DNA of 64,000 nucleotides from Nocardia goodfellowii (GCF_017875645.1 NZ_JAGGMR010000001.1:7254001-7318000); one strand, 5' to 3'; shown: positions 35,163 through 44,414, numbered from the stretch's first letter. The notes: generated from the sequence alone by a model not told the origin. Made by a program: numbers and translations.

Positions 35163-36449
35163 TCAGGCGAGATAGGAAGTGTCGTTGACCAAGCGGACGG
35201 AGGCGCCGCCGTCGGGGTAGAACTCGGCGATGGACAGCGAGGCCAAATCCAGATGCAGGCGATAGAGCAGCGACGGTCCGACACCGAGCGCCAATTGCAG
35301 CAGCGTCTTGATCGGGGTGACGTGGCTGACGACCACGATGTTCTGTCCGGGGTACGCCGCCACCAAGTCCCGGCGGACGGCTTCGACACGCTCGCGGACC
35401 AAGTCGAAGCTCTCCCCGCCCGGTGGGGTCACCGAGGTATCACCGAGCCAGCGGGCATGCCGTTCCGGATCCTGTTGCGACGCTTCGGAAAACGTGAGCC
35501 CTTCCCAGTCACCGAAATCGGTTTCGATCAGTCCGTCCAGGACGCGCACCGGGACATCCAACGCGGCCGCGGCCGCCTCGGCGGTTTCGCGGGCCCGCCC
35601 GAGCGGCGAGCTGACCACGGCGGCGATACCACCTTTGGCCGCAAGCATTTTCGCGGCTCGCGCGGCCTGCTCCCGGCCCAACGCGGTCAGCGGCGGATTG
35701 CCGCGACCCGAATACCTGCGCTGCACCGAGAGTTCCGTCTGCCCGTGCCGCAACAGCAGCATCCGGGTGGGGCGGCCGACGGCTCCGGTCCAACCGGGGC
35801 TGGCAGTCGCCGGTTCGGGTGGGTTCACGGCCATTTCGAGTTCGTCGGGATCGGGTGCGTTCACGCCCGTGTCGAGTTCGTCCGGTACAGATGGCGAAAC
35901 ACGGTCGGCCACTGCCGGTTTCGACTCGACCGCCTCGACTGGGCTCGGCGCTGCGGCCGGTGTGCGTCCGGACACCCGGTACTCGTCAGCTGAACCGCTG
36001 TGCCCGGCAGCGCGTGCCGCGTGCACCTCATCGATCAGTGGCGCGTCATCCATAGCCTGGTTGGCCAGCCGGTCGGCATACGAATTCTCGGCCCGCGGAA
36101 TCCATTGAAAGCTCACCCGCTCGAAACCGGCCACCAACCGCCGAGCCCGATCAGCCAGCGGAATCATGGCCGCGTGCTTGACCTTCCAACGCCCGGCCAT
36201 CTGCTCCACGACCAGCTTGGAGTCCATCCGCACCTCCACGGTGCGCGCCCCCAATTCGGCCGCGGCTTCCAAACCCGCGATCAGCCCGCGATACTCGGCG
36301 ACATTGTTCGTTGCGACGCCCAGGCTTTCGCGCCGCTCGGCCAGCACAGTCACATGATCGGCGGCGAAAACAACAGCCCCGTAACCCGCCGGCCCAGGAT
36401 TGCCGCGCGACCCGCCGTCGGCCTCCACGATCACATGCGCGTTGTTCAC
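35163..36449 (-). CDS. Bifunctional RNase HI / CobC-type phosphatase
   Basis: A 428-residue fusion. The N-terminal RNase HI domain (about 1-140) has VEADGGSRGNPGPAGYG (catalytic Asp), NVAEYRGLIAGLEAA (Glu), MDSKLVVEQM (Asp) and ENSYADRLAN (Asp). An acidic Pro-rich linker (about 145-220) follows. The C-terminal histidine phosphatase domain has LLLRHGQTELS (phosphohistidine), SSPLGRARETA and VVSHVTPIKTLL. The M. tuberculosis counterpart Rv2228c (364 residues) has RNase HI and alpha-ribazole phosphatase activity; the extra length here is the linker. GTG 36449 has GAGGAGG 4 nt upstream. Confidence 0.95.
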   Translation of the reverse strand: MNNAHVIVEADGGSRGNPGPAGYGAVVFAADHVTVLAERRESLGVATNNVAEYRGLIAGLEAAAELGARTVEVRMDSKLVVEQMAGRWKVKHAAMIPLADRARRLVAGFERVSFQWIPRAENSYADRLANQAMDDAPLIDEVHAARAAGHSGSADEYRVSGRTPAAAPSPVEAVESKPAVADRVSPSVPDELDTGVNAPDPDELEMAVNPPEPATASPGWTGAVGRPTRMLLLRHGQTELSVQRRYSGRGNPPLTALGREQAARAAKMLAAKGGIAAVVSSPLGRARETAEAAAAALDVPVRVLDGLIETDFGDWEGLTFSEASQQDPERHARWLGDTSVTPPGGESFDLVRERVEAVRRDLVAAYPGQNIVVVSHVTPIKTLLQLALGVGPSLLYRLHLDLASLSIAEFYPDGGASVRLVNDTSYLA

Positions 36450-36654
36450 CAAGCCTCCTCGCCGTCCCATACACCTACCGATGTCGACCCCAGTAGAGCC
36501 AACCACAGTCGCCACCACCGACCCGGCACCCACTCCTCGGCCGCGTATCGGACGCTCTCCAGGGCCCGCAGTCACCGGCCGAGCGGCCGCATGAAAAGCC
36601 GCACTACCCACCGCAGGTCTGCTGCTTGCGCGCGCTCGGCCCAAGGTTTCGTTG

Positions 36655-36955
36655 GGCGCGGATCGGGTCAGGGCCGGATTCCTCGGTACACACCGTAATC
36701 GCGCCGCACTCCCGGCAATCGGACGCAGGCTAGAGGCCGGATCTCTCGGTCGGCACCATAATCACGCCGCACGTTACTCGCCGGGCAATCGGCCAAGGCA
36801 CGGGTCAGACTCGAATGCATCTGTCTGCACCACAATCGCAGCGTGCTCCGGCAGTCGGCCCGAAGCGCGGGTCAGATCAGGGGCTGGATTCGTTACGTTC
36901 GTACGCCCCATGATCACGCCGCACTCCCGGCAATCCAGCGGAGGCCCGGGTCAGG
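36655..36955. repeat. Degenerate tandem copies of the 3' end of the zinc-ribbon gene
   Basis: Between the zinc-ribbon gene and the RNase H/CobC gene, about 300 bases contain four decayed copies (about 36665-36725, 36727-36795, 36799-36862 and 36870-36935) of the last 60-65 bases of the zinc-ribbon gene (36946-37010). Each keeps the order: CCGGATTC-like segment, CACCATGATCGCGCCGCACT-like core, CCGGCAATC-like end. On the minus strand the outermost copy still encodes CRECGAITV against CPECGAIMV in the gene. Other copies have frameshifts or substitutions. They lie after the stop codon and are not translated in frame. Confidence 0.8.
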
Positions 36956-37693
36956 TCAGAGGCCGGATTCCTTCGTACGCACCATGATCGCGCCGCACTC
37001 CGGGCAGCGAACCACCGATTCGGGGGCGGCCTTGGCGATGCGGGCGATCTCGCCGCGGTCCAGTTCGATGCGGCAGGCGCCGCATTTGCGGGCCTGCAAG
37101 AGGGCCGCGCCGACGCCGTTCTGGATGCGCTGCTTGTCGTAGACGGTCAGGAGTTCGGCCGGGAACAGCTGCACCAGTGCGGTTCGGTCCTGGTCGCAAC
37201 GGGCTTGCGCCACATCGAGGTCCGCGAGCGCCTCGTCACGCAGGCGCTGGGCGTCGGACAGTTCCTGTTCGGTCTTGCTGAGGCGCGCGCCGGCGTGGTC
37301 ATGGTCCGACGCCGAGGCTTCACGGCGCTCCATCACCTCGAGCAGTTCGTCCTCCAGCACCGAACGACGCCGCTCGAGGCTGCCCAGCTCGTGCTGGATC
37401 TCCGAAAGCTGCTTAGCGGCAACGTTTCCCGAGCTCAGCATGGCCCGGTCGCGTTCCTCCCGCTTACGGACGGCGTCGACCTCGCCTTCCAGCTTGCGGA
37501 TATCCCGGTCGAGATCGTCGATCTGGATTTCCACCGCCACCGCGGCGTCCTTGTGCTTGTTCCGCTCCGCCTCCAGCCGCGCCACCTCCTGCTGCTCGGG
37601 CAGAACGGTGCGCCGATGCGCGATCCGCGTCAGCTCGGCGTCGACAGCGGCGAGCTGGAGGAGCTTGGCCTGGACCGGTGGTTCGACATTCAA
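36956..37693 (-). CDS. Coiled-coil C4-type zinc-ribbon protein (Rv2229c-like)
   Basis: A 245-residue protein: a long antiparallel coiled coil (about 5-190) rich in Glu/Arg/Leu, with IAHRRTVLPEQQEVARLE near the start, and a C-terminal zinc ribbon KCGACRIEL and RCPECGAIMV with four Cys. Homologues related to CdsZ (Cj0706-like) fold into a long hairpin plus zinc ribbon; a cell-division or tRNA/RNA-related role has been discussed, but none is settled. The start TTG 37693 aligns with the mycobacterial N-terminus and has AGGAG 10 nt before. It is the gene upstream of RNase H/CobC, as in M. tuberculosis. Confidence 0.9.
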   Translation of the reverse strand: MNVEPPVQAKLLQLAAVDAELTRIAHRRTVLPEQQEVARLEAERNKHKDAAVAVEIQIDDLDRDIRKLEGEVDAVRKREERDRAMLSSGNVAAKQLSEIQHELGSLERRRSVLEDELLEVMERREASASDHDHAGARLSKTEQELSDAQRLRDEALADLDVAQARCDQDRTALVQLFPAELLTVYDKQRIQNGVGAALLQARKCGACRIELDRGEIARIAKAAPESVVRCPECGAIMVRTKESGL

Positions 37694-37981
37694 CGCGGGG
37701 AAACTCCTGAACGCTATGGACGGGTGGGCGGCATCCGGACGCCGCAGGCGGCGAATGCCAAGGCTCCACGGTACCCCGGTGCGAACGGGTTGACGGCCAT
37801 TGCCCGTGCCCAGCCCGGCCACCCCCGCCCCCGACCAAGCGGCGATCAGCTGCGGGAATGCGTCCGATGCCGGTCAGCGGCCGGATTTCGGTTTACGATC
37901 AGCACTGGATCGACTTCTAGGGGGTTAACCGTGGCCTGGTCGCACTGCGCTGACCACAGCGCCCGCAACAGCTGACGTTAC

Positions 37982-38037
37982 GCACCCGCTTCGGCCGAAA
38001 TACTGGAACCGGGTGCGGGGCGGGTGCGTCATATAGT
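37982..38037 (+). promoter_or_regulatory. Promoter region of the ESX accessory cassette
   Basis: TATAGT at 38032-38037 is a good -10 hexamer 39 nt before the DUF3558 start codon. Just upstream GCACCCG (37982-37988) is inverted relative to two direct copies of CGGGTGC (38010-38016 and 38021-38027), so a regulator could bind over the -35 region. No -35 consensus is clear. The remainder of 37694-38075 shows no convincing gene. Confidence 0.5.
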
Positions 38038-38075
38038 TACGGAGGGGAACAATCAACGCCTACGCCAGGAGAGAC

Positions 38076-38627
38076 ATGCGTATCGCCTACGTCCTACGGA
38101 CCGTACTGGCTGGAGCCGCTGTGGTGGGGCTGGCTGTTGGGTGCGGGTCGGGGAAGTCTGTGGAGGGGACGGCCCAGCCGACCACCCGGGACATCGACAA
38201 GATCGAAGTGTGGAACCCGTGCACACAGCTGACTGACGAAGCTCTGCGGTCCGCGCGGGTAGATCCGACCACAAAGAGCGTTATCACCGACGCTGCGCAG
38301 GGGCCGACTTCATGGCGCGCCTGCCAATGGCAGGCGACCGAGCTCCCGTATTTCGTGTCAGTGTTGTCGACCAGTCACACCCAGGATGAGTCCCGCGCGA
38401 ATCCGAAACTGAAGAATTTCCGTGACGTCACAATCGGACCTCGGAAAGCCCTGATCTACCAGGAGAAATCCGAACCAAGTGCCGATGGATGTTACGTCAG
38501 CCTTCCTGCCGAGCAGGGCATGGTCGAGGTAAGAACCGGCAAGCGGCAGACGAAGCCGATAGCGGCGGATCCGTGTGACCTCGCGGTCGGCCATGCAAAG
38601 AATCTCGAACCATATCTACCGAAGTAA
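38076..38627 (+). CDS. DUF3558 lipoprotein
   Basis: A 183-residue lipoprotein; lipobox AVGC with Cys23, then VEGTAQPTT and the DUF3558 opening IEVWNPCTQLTDEALRSA. Further conserved Cys occur in WRACQWQA, DGCYVSL and DPCDLAV, giving two likely disulfides. DUF3558 proteins are surface lipoproteins of actinobacteria often found beside type VII secretion substrates. AGGAGAG precedes the ATG. First gene of a four-gene unit with the two WXG/PPE-like proteins and EspG. AT content is higher than in the flanking core genes. Confidence 0.9.
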   Translation: MRIAYVLRTVLAGAAVVGLAVGCGSGKSVEGTAQPTTRDIDKIEVWNPCTQLTDEALRSARVDPTTKSVITDAAQGPTSWRACQWQATELPYFVSVLSTSHTQDESRANPKLKNFRDVTIGPRKALIYQEKSEPSADGCYVSLPAEQGMVEVRTGKRQTKPIAADPCDLAVGHAKNLEPYLPK

Positions 38628-38677
38628 CTAGTTGTGAGCCTACGCTGCCTTGGCTCAACCCAATGGGAGGGAAACCA

Positions 38678-39067
38678 GTGGGAGATACAGATCTCCAGAG
38701 CCAGAAGAACAACTGGCAGACACTAAAGACACAGGGCCTCGCGGGCGAATTCAAAATGGACAGCGATATAGGGGAGGCATTGAGAAAACGCTGTGAAACC
38801 TTTGCGACCGCGCTCGAGCAGCTCAAGGACAAGGCTAAGGCACTCGATCACCTTTCGGGTTACGGCACCCTCCCCTCTGCCATCGCATTGCAGGGAAAGT
38901 TCGAGCAGAAAGCTGCCGGACAAGACTCCGCCGTGAAGCGGATCGAGCAGCACATCGAAGTCGTCGCGTTGATGCACGACGCGTACGCTGCCGCGATCGG
39001 CAAGATCACTCAGGCAGATCAATCCGCCGCGTTGGCCACAAAGCAGCAGACCGAAGAGGTGAAGTAA
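38678..39067 (+). CDS. Small helical protein, probable type VII secretion partner
   Basis: A 129-residue all-helical protein without signal peptide, with LRKRCETFATALEQLKDKAKALDHLSGYG in two pieces (KRCETFATALEQL and KDKAKALDHLSGYG) and a Gln/Lys-rich end. The size, helix content and one-base overlap with the PPE-like gene (TAATG) suggest it is the WXG100/PE-like partner of that substrate; the strict W-x-G motif is not present. GTG 38678 has GGAGGGA before it. Confidence 0.65.
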   Translation: MGDTDLQSQKNNWQTLKTQGLAGEFKMDSDIGEALRKRCETFATALEQLKDKAKALDHLSGYGTLPSAIALQGKFEQKAAGQDSAVKRIEQHIEVVALMHDAYAAAIGKITQADQSAALATKQQTEEVK

Positions 39068-40419
39068 TGATTCCCTTCATCGCCGCTGGCGCCGCGATTG
39101 CGGGGATCACCGGCATCGGTGTCGGTATAGACGGCCACCAACAGTCGGACAGCCAGAACGACGGCGAACGAGGCGAACGTTCCAAAGCCAACCAGGAGTG
39201 GAGTGGCGACCGGAGCATCATCAATAACGAGTACAGCAAGCTGACGGGCACCTACAACGTTCCGGACAACATCAAGGTGCTCGTCGGCGATGCGAACGAG
39301 GCGTTCAAGACCTGGGATCATCAAAAAATTTGGGATGCACTCAACAATGAGAAGGGTGTTAAGTCATCCGACATCAATGCTGGTGCTGACGGCTGGCGCA
39401 ACCTTGTAACTGGCACCAACGAGGCGGTCGCGGCATTCAAGCAAGGCGTCGAAAAGGACATCAACGAGAAGTGGGCGGGTAAGGCGGCGAATGCCGCCAT
39501 GGAAAGCACCAAGACCTACATCACCGAAACCGAAAAGCTGTCAACCGCGTTCCAACAGGTCGCCAATAGTATCGATCTCTTCCAGGGCTATATCGTCCAA
39601 GCTCAGCAGTCCGTCACACAGCCGAAAGAAGTCTCTACTGTCGGCGAGATCGTCGGCCACATTCCCGGCAACGGCGTGCTGAAGCTAGAAAAGCACCGCG
39701 CGAACGAGGCCGCCGCCAACGCCCAGGACATCATGGAGTCCATTTACAAGCCGGGCGCGCAGAAGGTCGATGGACAGACTCCGAAGCTCCCGGAGCCGTA
39801 CAGCACGGTCACCCAAAACCCTAACCAGGGCCCCTCAGGCGGTCCCACGGGTGGCCCAACCGCAGGTCCCACAGGCGGCCCAACCGGCGGCCCCACGGGC
39901 AGCCCGACCGGCACCCCGACCGGTTCGCCTGTCGGCACCCCCACCACCCCGGCGAACACCGAGTCCCCGACAAGCCCGCAGTCGACAGGCGTCCCGACCA
40001 CCGGCGTCCCGACCACCGGTGTCCCGACGACCGGCGTCCCCACCACTCCGGCCACGACCAACGTGCCGAGTTCGAACGTCCCCACTACCGCCGTCCCCAG
40101 GACCGGCACCCCTGGCTCGGGTGTCCCGAGGAGCGGGACCGGTACTCCATCGACCACCGCGACACCGGGCACTCCCAGAACGGTGTCCGCTGTCCCTGGC
40201 ACCAATACGGGCGCCGGGTCCGGCGCCAATAGCAAGGGCACCGGGTCCGCTGCTGGGCGCAATGGCATGCCGGGCATGGGTGGCATGGGTAATCGGGGCG
40301 GGCAAGGGCAGGACGACGACGAGCACAAGATCCCGGACTATCTGATTCAGGACCGCGAGACCGAGTTGCTCGGCATACAGCCGCGCGTGCTCCCGCCCGG
40401 CGGCGTTATCGGCGGCTGA
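39067..40419 (+). CDS. PPE-like type VII secretion substrate with Pro/Thr/Gly-rich tail
   Basis: A 450-residue protein. The N-terminal 20 residues are hydrophobic (MIPFIAAGAAIAGITGIGVG). A helical domain follows (about 45-225) with NEKWAGKAANAAMESTKTYI, which resembles the W-x-G helix hairpin of PPE/WXG100 proteins. Residues about 250-400 are low complexity, built of GPTGG, GTPTG and GVPTT repeats. The end, HKIPDYLI ... ELLGIQPRVLPPGGVIGG, matches the conserved C-terminal tail of many actinobacterial PPE-like proteins. Export by an ESX system is inferred from this and from the EspG gene that follows 32 nt later. Confidence 0.75.
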   Translation: MIPFIAAGAAIAGITGIGVGIDGHQQSDSQNDGERGERSKANQEWSGDRSIINNEYSKLTGTYNVPDNIKVLVGDANEAFKTWDHQKIWDALNNEKGVKSSDINAGADGWRNLVTGTNEAVAAFKQGVEKDINEKWAGKAANAAMESTKTYITETEKLSTAFQQVANSIDLFQGYIVQAQQSVTQPKEVSTVGEIVGHIPGNGVLKLEKHRANEAAANAQDIMESIYKPGAQKVDGQTPKLPEPYSTVTQNPNQGPSGGPTGGPTAGPTGGPTGGPTGSPTGTPTGSPVGTPTTPANTESPTSPQSTGVPTTGVPTTGVPTTGVPTTPATTNVPSSNVPTTAVPRTGTPGSGVPRSGTGTPSTTATPGTPRTVSAVPGTNTGAGSGANSKGTGSAAGRNGMPGMGGMGNRGGQGQDDDEHKIPDYLIQDRETELLGIQPRVLPPGGVIGG

Positions 40420-40451
40420 GTCAGATCACTGCGAAGGTTCGAGAACTACAC

Positions 40452-41216
40452 ATGAGTGAACTACGTTGGCAGCTGGACGGACTCGCGTTCGACGTGCTGC
40501 TGGAGTCGGTGGGCCGCGACCGCTGGCCGTACCCGTTGAGTTTCCAGCCACCGTTCATGGAATGCCACGACGATTGGGAGTACGCCCGCAAACTGGCGGC
40601 CGGGCGGGTGCAGGCGGTGTTCGGCGAACGGCTGTATCAGGCGATGGTTGTGCTGCTGGAGCCGCAGGTTCGCATCGAGATCCACGGCTTCTACGGTCCG
40701 GAGCTGTCGCAGGTGGTGCGGCTGCACGCGGGCATCGTGGGCCGGGACGCGGTGCTGGCCGTGCAGCAACCGGGGCCCGATCCCCAGCACGGCCGTGATG
40801 TCGTGCTGACGATGGGTAGCGCGCACCTGCTGACCTCGGAGATCGTCGCGAAATTGCCGCGCTGCCAAGCGGGTTCGCATCCGCCGTTCGGCGCGCGCCG
40901 TTCCGATCTGGCGGAGACGGACTACACCGGCTATTCGATGCGCCCCTCTCCCGGCCAGCAACTGAACCGGTTCTTCCGGCGCCCGCGCACGAGTCTCGGC
41001 GAGATCACCGTCTACCCGAGCATCGCCTACGACGCCCGCCCGACCCGGGACGGTCACGCTTTCCACTGGCTGGATTATCCGGACGACGGCCGCTATCTGC
41101 TGGTCAACCACAACGACAACGATCTCAGCGTCACGCCGGGCCCGACCGAGGAGTTGCTGCGCCAATTGCAGTACCGCATCGAAGCCTGTCAGCGCTCCCG
41201 CACCAACGCCTGGTAG
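40452..41216 (+). CDS. EspG family ESX secretion chaperone
   Basis: A 254-residue cytoplasmic protein of the EspG family, which binds the tip of PPE proteins and keeps them soluble before ESX export. Features: opening WQLDGLAFDVLLESVGRDRW, PYPLSFQP, a central helix RVQAVFGERLYQAMVVL, strand VRIEIHGFYG, and the C-terminal pattern GEITVYPSIAYDARPTRDG before a last helix LLRQLQYRIEAC. Together with the PPE-like gene it supports a dedicated substrate-chaperone pair. No ESX core components (EccA-E, MycP) are in the window. Confidence 0.85.
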   Translation: MSELRWQLDGLAFDVLLESVGRDRWPYPLSFQPPFMECHDDWEYARKLAAGRVQAVFGERLYQAMVVLLEPQVRIEIHGFYGPELSQVVRLHAGIVGRDAVLAVQQPGPDPQHGRDVVLTMGSAHLLTSEIVAKLPRCQAGSHPPFGARRSDLAETDYTGYSMRPSPGQQLNRFFRRPRTSLGEITVYPSIAYDARPTRDGHAFHWLDYPDDGRYLLVNHNDNDLSVTPGPTEELLRQLQYRIEACQRSRTNAW

Positions 41217-41222
41217 CGCCGA

Positions 41223-41867
41223 TCAGTCGGGCTTGCGGACCTTGATGGCGTCGCGGGAGATGTAGACATCCCACTCCCCGGGCACCGCGATGACGGCATT
41301 GGCGTAGGCCGAACGCACGAACGGATCTGTCCACCAGTCACCTTCGCGCATATCGTCGAAGAAGTCCTGGTCGCTGCCGTTGAGGAAGATGTGGCGCTGG
41401 GTGGTCGGCTCGCCGTCGGTGCGCTGACCGTAGAGTCGGCTCACTTTGTACCCGGAGTGGAAGCCGAGGGCGTTGACCCAGGGTTCCAGTTCCACGATAT
41501 TGGCCTGCATCGCCCACTGGTCGCCTTGGACGAGGTACTTCTCCCGCCGGTCCGGTTCGTCGTCCTGACCGTAGAGGGTGAGGTCGACTTCGAGCTGATG
41601 CTCTTGTCCGGGAACTTCGTTCACCACCACATGCGCGGCTTTGATCTCTCCGCTCAATCCGAGGTAGGTCTGCATGAGCGTGGCGAACCACAGCAGCACC
41701 ACCGCGACCACGAGCAGCACCAGGCCGACCGACCCGCGGCCGAGCAGCATCCGCATGCCGCCGACCCGGCGCACCTTGACCAGCGCGGACACCAGTAGCG
41801 CCAGGCCCAGCACGATGAGCAGGATCATCGTGATCTGCACGACCCCGAAGTCCACAGAGAAGTTCAT
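41223..41867 (-). CDS. Conserved membrane protein, unknown function
   Basis: A 214-residue protein with two membrane helices (about 8-32 and 44-66) and an extracytoplasmic C-terminal domain of about 145 residues rich in acidic and aromatic residues (KYLVQGDQWAMQANIVELE, WVNALGFHSGYKVSRLYGQR). Similar proteins in Nocardia, Rhodococcus and mycobacteria are sometimes named multidrug transporter or cation efflux without evidence. Ends 6 nt from the convergent espG gene. Confidence 0.75.
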   Translation of the reverse strand: MNFSVDFGVVQITMILLIVLGLALLVSALVKVRRVGGMRMLLGRGSVGLVLLVVAVVLLWFATLMQTYLGLSGEIKAAHVVVNEVPGQEHQLEVDLTLYGQDDEPDRREKYLVQGDQWAMQANIVELEPWVNALGFHSGYKVSRLYGQRTDGEPTTQRHIFLNGSDQDFFDDMREGDWWTDPFVRSAYANAVIAVPGEWDVYISRDAIKVRKPD

Positions 41868-41999
41868 GCGCTGGTTATACCCCCATCCGAGCGGTCAATT
41901 CCCCCGATCGCGGTAAGGCGAACTCGCCAGCGCCACTTGATACTTCATGCGACTGACGTTCGGGGGTTTCAACCGGGGCCAACGGGACATTCGAAGATC

Positions 42000-42890
42000 G
42001 TGTTCGACAGATTCACGCTGGAACGCGTCACGGTCGGCGAGGTCACCCTACGCGTGCGGCACGGTGGCCACGGCTCGCCGCTGTTGCTCTTACACGGTCA
42101 CCCGCGGACACACACCACCTGGCACCGCGTCGCCCCGCTGCTCGCGCGGCACCGCACCGTCATCTGTCCCGATCTGCGCGGCTATGGCGAATCCACCGTC
42201 GTCCCTACGACGCCCGACCACGCGCCCTACTCGAAACGCGCGATGGCCGCCGACATGCTCGCCCTCATGCGGCACTTCGGACACGAACGTTTCGCTGTCG
42301 CGGGGCACGATCGCGGCAGCTACGTCGCACTCCGCCTGGCCCTGGACCATTCGGACGCGGTCACCGCGCTGACCGTGATGGACTCGGTCCCGATCGCCGA
42401 GGCTCTTGCCCGCTGCGACGCCAGATTCGCACAGGCTTGGTACCACTGGTTCTTCTTCGCCCAGCCCGAAACCCCCGAACGCGTCATCAACGCCGATCCG
42501 GACGCTTGGTACGCCTCACCGCACAACACCCCGGAAGCGATGGGTGACAAGAACTACGCCGACTTCCATCGCGCCATCCACGACCCATCGACGGTGCGCG
42601 CCATGCTCGAGGACTATCGCGCCGGTCTCGGCATAGACCGCGCCCACGATGACGCCGATCGAGCCGCGGGTCGTCGCGTCACCTGCCCCGCCCAGGTCCT
42701 GTGGAGTACCAAGGACGACCTGGAGTACCTCTACGGCGACGTCCTCGACGTCTGGCGTCCCTGGGCCACTTCCTTGGTCGGCACCCCTATCCCCTCCGCT
42801 CATCACATGGCCGAGGAAGCGCCTAGCGAAGTGGCGGAAGCTATTTCAGGATTTCTGAATTCCATCGCATCGGTACCGCGGAGCACCTAG
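42000..42890 (+). CDS. Haloacetate dehalogenase-like alpha/beta hydrolase
   Basis: A 296-residue alpha/beta hydrolase close to fluoroacetate dehalogenases. The match includes HGHPRTHTTWHRVAPLLA, CPDLRGYGES, the nucleophile elbow GHDRGSY with Asp, LDHSDAVTALTVMDSVP, the cap motif WYHWFFFAQPETPERVI, DYRAGLGIDRAHDDAD and SAHHMAEEAP with the catalytic His. Asp as nucleophile and the WYHWFF cap fit dehalogenation of haloacetates or hydrolysis of related esters. GTG 42000 gives the normal family length; the frame is open to 41937. Confidence 0.88.
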   Translation: MFDRFTLERVTVGEVTLRVRHGGHGSPLLLLHGHPRTHTTWHRVAPLLARHRTVICPDLRGYGESTVVPTTPDHAPYSKRAMAADMLALMRHFGHERFAVAGHDRGSYVALRLALDHSDAVTALTVMDSVPIAEALARCDARFAQAWYHWFFFAQPETPERVINADPDAWYASPHNTPEAMGDKNYADFHRAIHDPSTVRAMLEDYRAGLGIDRAHDDADRAAGRRVTCPAQVLWSTKDDLEYLYGDVLDVWRPWATSLVGTPIPSAHHMAEEAPSEVAEAISGFLNSIASVPRST

Positions 42891-43083
42891 CGCGGTGGAC
42901 TTTCGCGTACACCAGGCGCGGCTACACTTTTCAGCGCGACACGCTGACGCATGCCGCTCCCTCCGATAGCGCCTGCGGGCTCAGACGGTCATCGCAACAC
43001 CTCATCGAGCGCTTCCGATGCGTCGGGCAGCGGACGGACCCGGACACGATGGTGGCTGTCCGCGCCTTTGCCCGCTACTTCCC

Positions 43084-44205
43084 TCAGTCGCCCGCGCTGA
43101 CCGTCCACGGATCGGTGCGCAGCGTACTGACCCGGGTTTCCAACCCCGGTAACGCATTCCGCACGATCGCCTCGGCCTGACCGCACCAGGGGAACTCGGT
43201 GGCCCAGTGGGCGGCATCGACGAGGGCCGGTCCGCCCGCGCGCAGGTGTTCGTCGGCGGGGTGATGACGCAGATCGGAGGTGACGTACGCGTCGACACCG
43301 AGTGCTGCGACCTTGCCCAGGTAGGAGTCTCCCGCACCACCGCACACGGCGACGGTCTGGATCATTCGCTCCGGGTCACCGGCCGCACGGACGCCCCACA
43401 CGGTCTGCGGCAGTGCGGCGCCAACCCGAGCGGTGAAGTCCCGCAACGTCTCCGGTTGCGGGAGTGTGCCGACGCGGCCGATACCGAGCCCCGAGGGCAG
43501 GGCCGCCCGTTCGGTGACGTGATAAGCGGGCTCCTCGTATGGATGCGCGGCACGCAGGGCGGCCAGCACGGCGGCGCGAGCCGAGGGTGACGCGATGACC
43601 TCTATTCGATCTTCTTCCACGTGCTCCAGGTCGCCGACCGATCCGATCGCCGGGTTCGCCCCCGCGAGTGGCCGGAACTGTCCGAGACTTGCTGTCCGCG
43701 AAGCACATTCGCGGTAGTCACCTTGGCCGCCGGCACCGGCGTCGAACAGCGCCGACAGCACCTGATCGGTATGCGTGCGGGGCACTTGGATGACCCAACT
43801 GTCCACGGCGGCGGTCGGTTTCGGATCCAACGGACCGGTCACAGTGAGTCCGAGGGCTGCCGCGAGGGCATCCGATACGCCCGGATCGGCGGAGTCGGCG
43901 TTGGTGTGTGCCGAGAACAGTCCGCATCCCGAGCGGATAAGCCGGTGCAGCAGTGCGCCTTTCGTCGTGTTCGCGGCCACCGAGTCCACACCGCGCAACA
44001 ACAGCGGGTGGTGCACCACCAACGCCTGGGCTCGCCAGCCGATCGCCTCGTCGACCACGTCGGCGGTGGCGTCCACCGCGAACAGCACCCGGGTCACCTC
44101 GTCCTCGGGGTCCCCGCACACCAACCCGACCGAATCCCACGCCTCCGCCAGCTTCGGCGGATACGCCGCATCCAGTACCTCGATGAGTTCCGCCAGCGTC
44201 GTCAC
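43084..44205 (-). CDS. NIF3-like dinuclear metal-centre protein
   Basis: A 373-residue protein of the NIF3/DUF34 family (Rv2230c type). Metal ligands: [10 protein letters not shown] (two His) and [10 protein letters not shown] (His, Asp), and near the C-terminus [12 protein letters not shown]. The inserted PII-like middle domain is present (about 130-240). The protein forms a toroidal hexamer with a di-metal site; a GTP cyclohydrolase or metal-insertase function has been suggested, not settled. In mycobacteria it is directly upstream of the zinc-ribbon gene; here about 5 kb of other genes lie between them. Confidence 0.95.
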   Translation of the reverse strand: MTTLAELIEVLDAAYPPKLAEAWDSVGLVCGDPEDEVTRVLFAVDATADVVDEAIGWRAQALVVHHPLLLRGVDSVAANTTKGALLHRLIRSGCGLFSAHTNADSADPGVSDALAAALGLTVTGPLDPKPTAAVDSWVIQVPRTHTDQVLSALFDAGAGGQGDYRECASRTASLGQFRPLAGANPAIGSVGDLEHVEEDRIEVIASPSARAAVLAALRAAHPYEEPAYHVTERAALPSGLGIGRVGTLPQPETLRDFTARVGAALPQTVWGVRAAGDPERMIQTVAVCGGAGDSYLGKVAALGVDAYVTSDLRHHPADEHLRAGGPALVDAAHWATEFPWCGQAEAIVRNALPGLETRVSTLRTDPWTVSAGD

Positions 44206-44414
44206 CGTTCACCTTTCGTCGATTCGCTTACACCCCGACAGCTCCGAGCCGTTCCACCGGTAGCTACTAGCGCAACATCAGCCAGTCGGCACCGAACTCG
44301 AACCCTGCCATATCAGCCGCGCTACCCAACCGGTCAACCCTCGCTCAGGTGCCGATCGGCACGACCGGCTGCGCAGCACCCCGGGTGCAGCGAAACCGCA
44401 TCGCGTTCCGCTGT

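Noticed and set aside
37931..37975. 14-codon frame with a G-rich upstream site before the ESX cassette
   Set aside because: The ribosome binding site is only a run of G, and the frame ends 100 nt before the next gene. There is no coupling and no sign of conservation to judge by.
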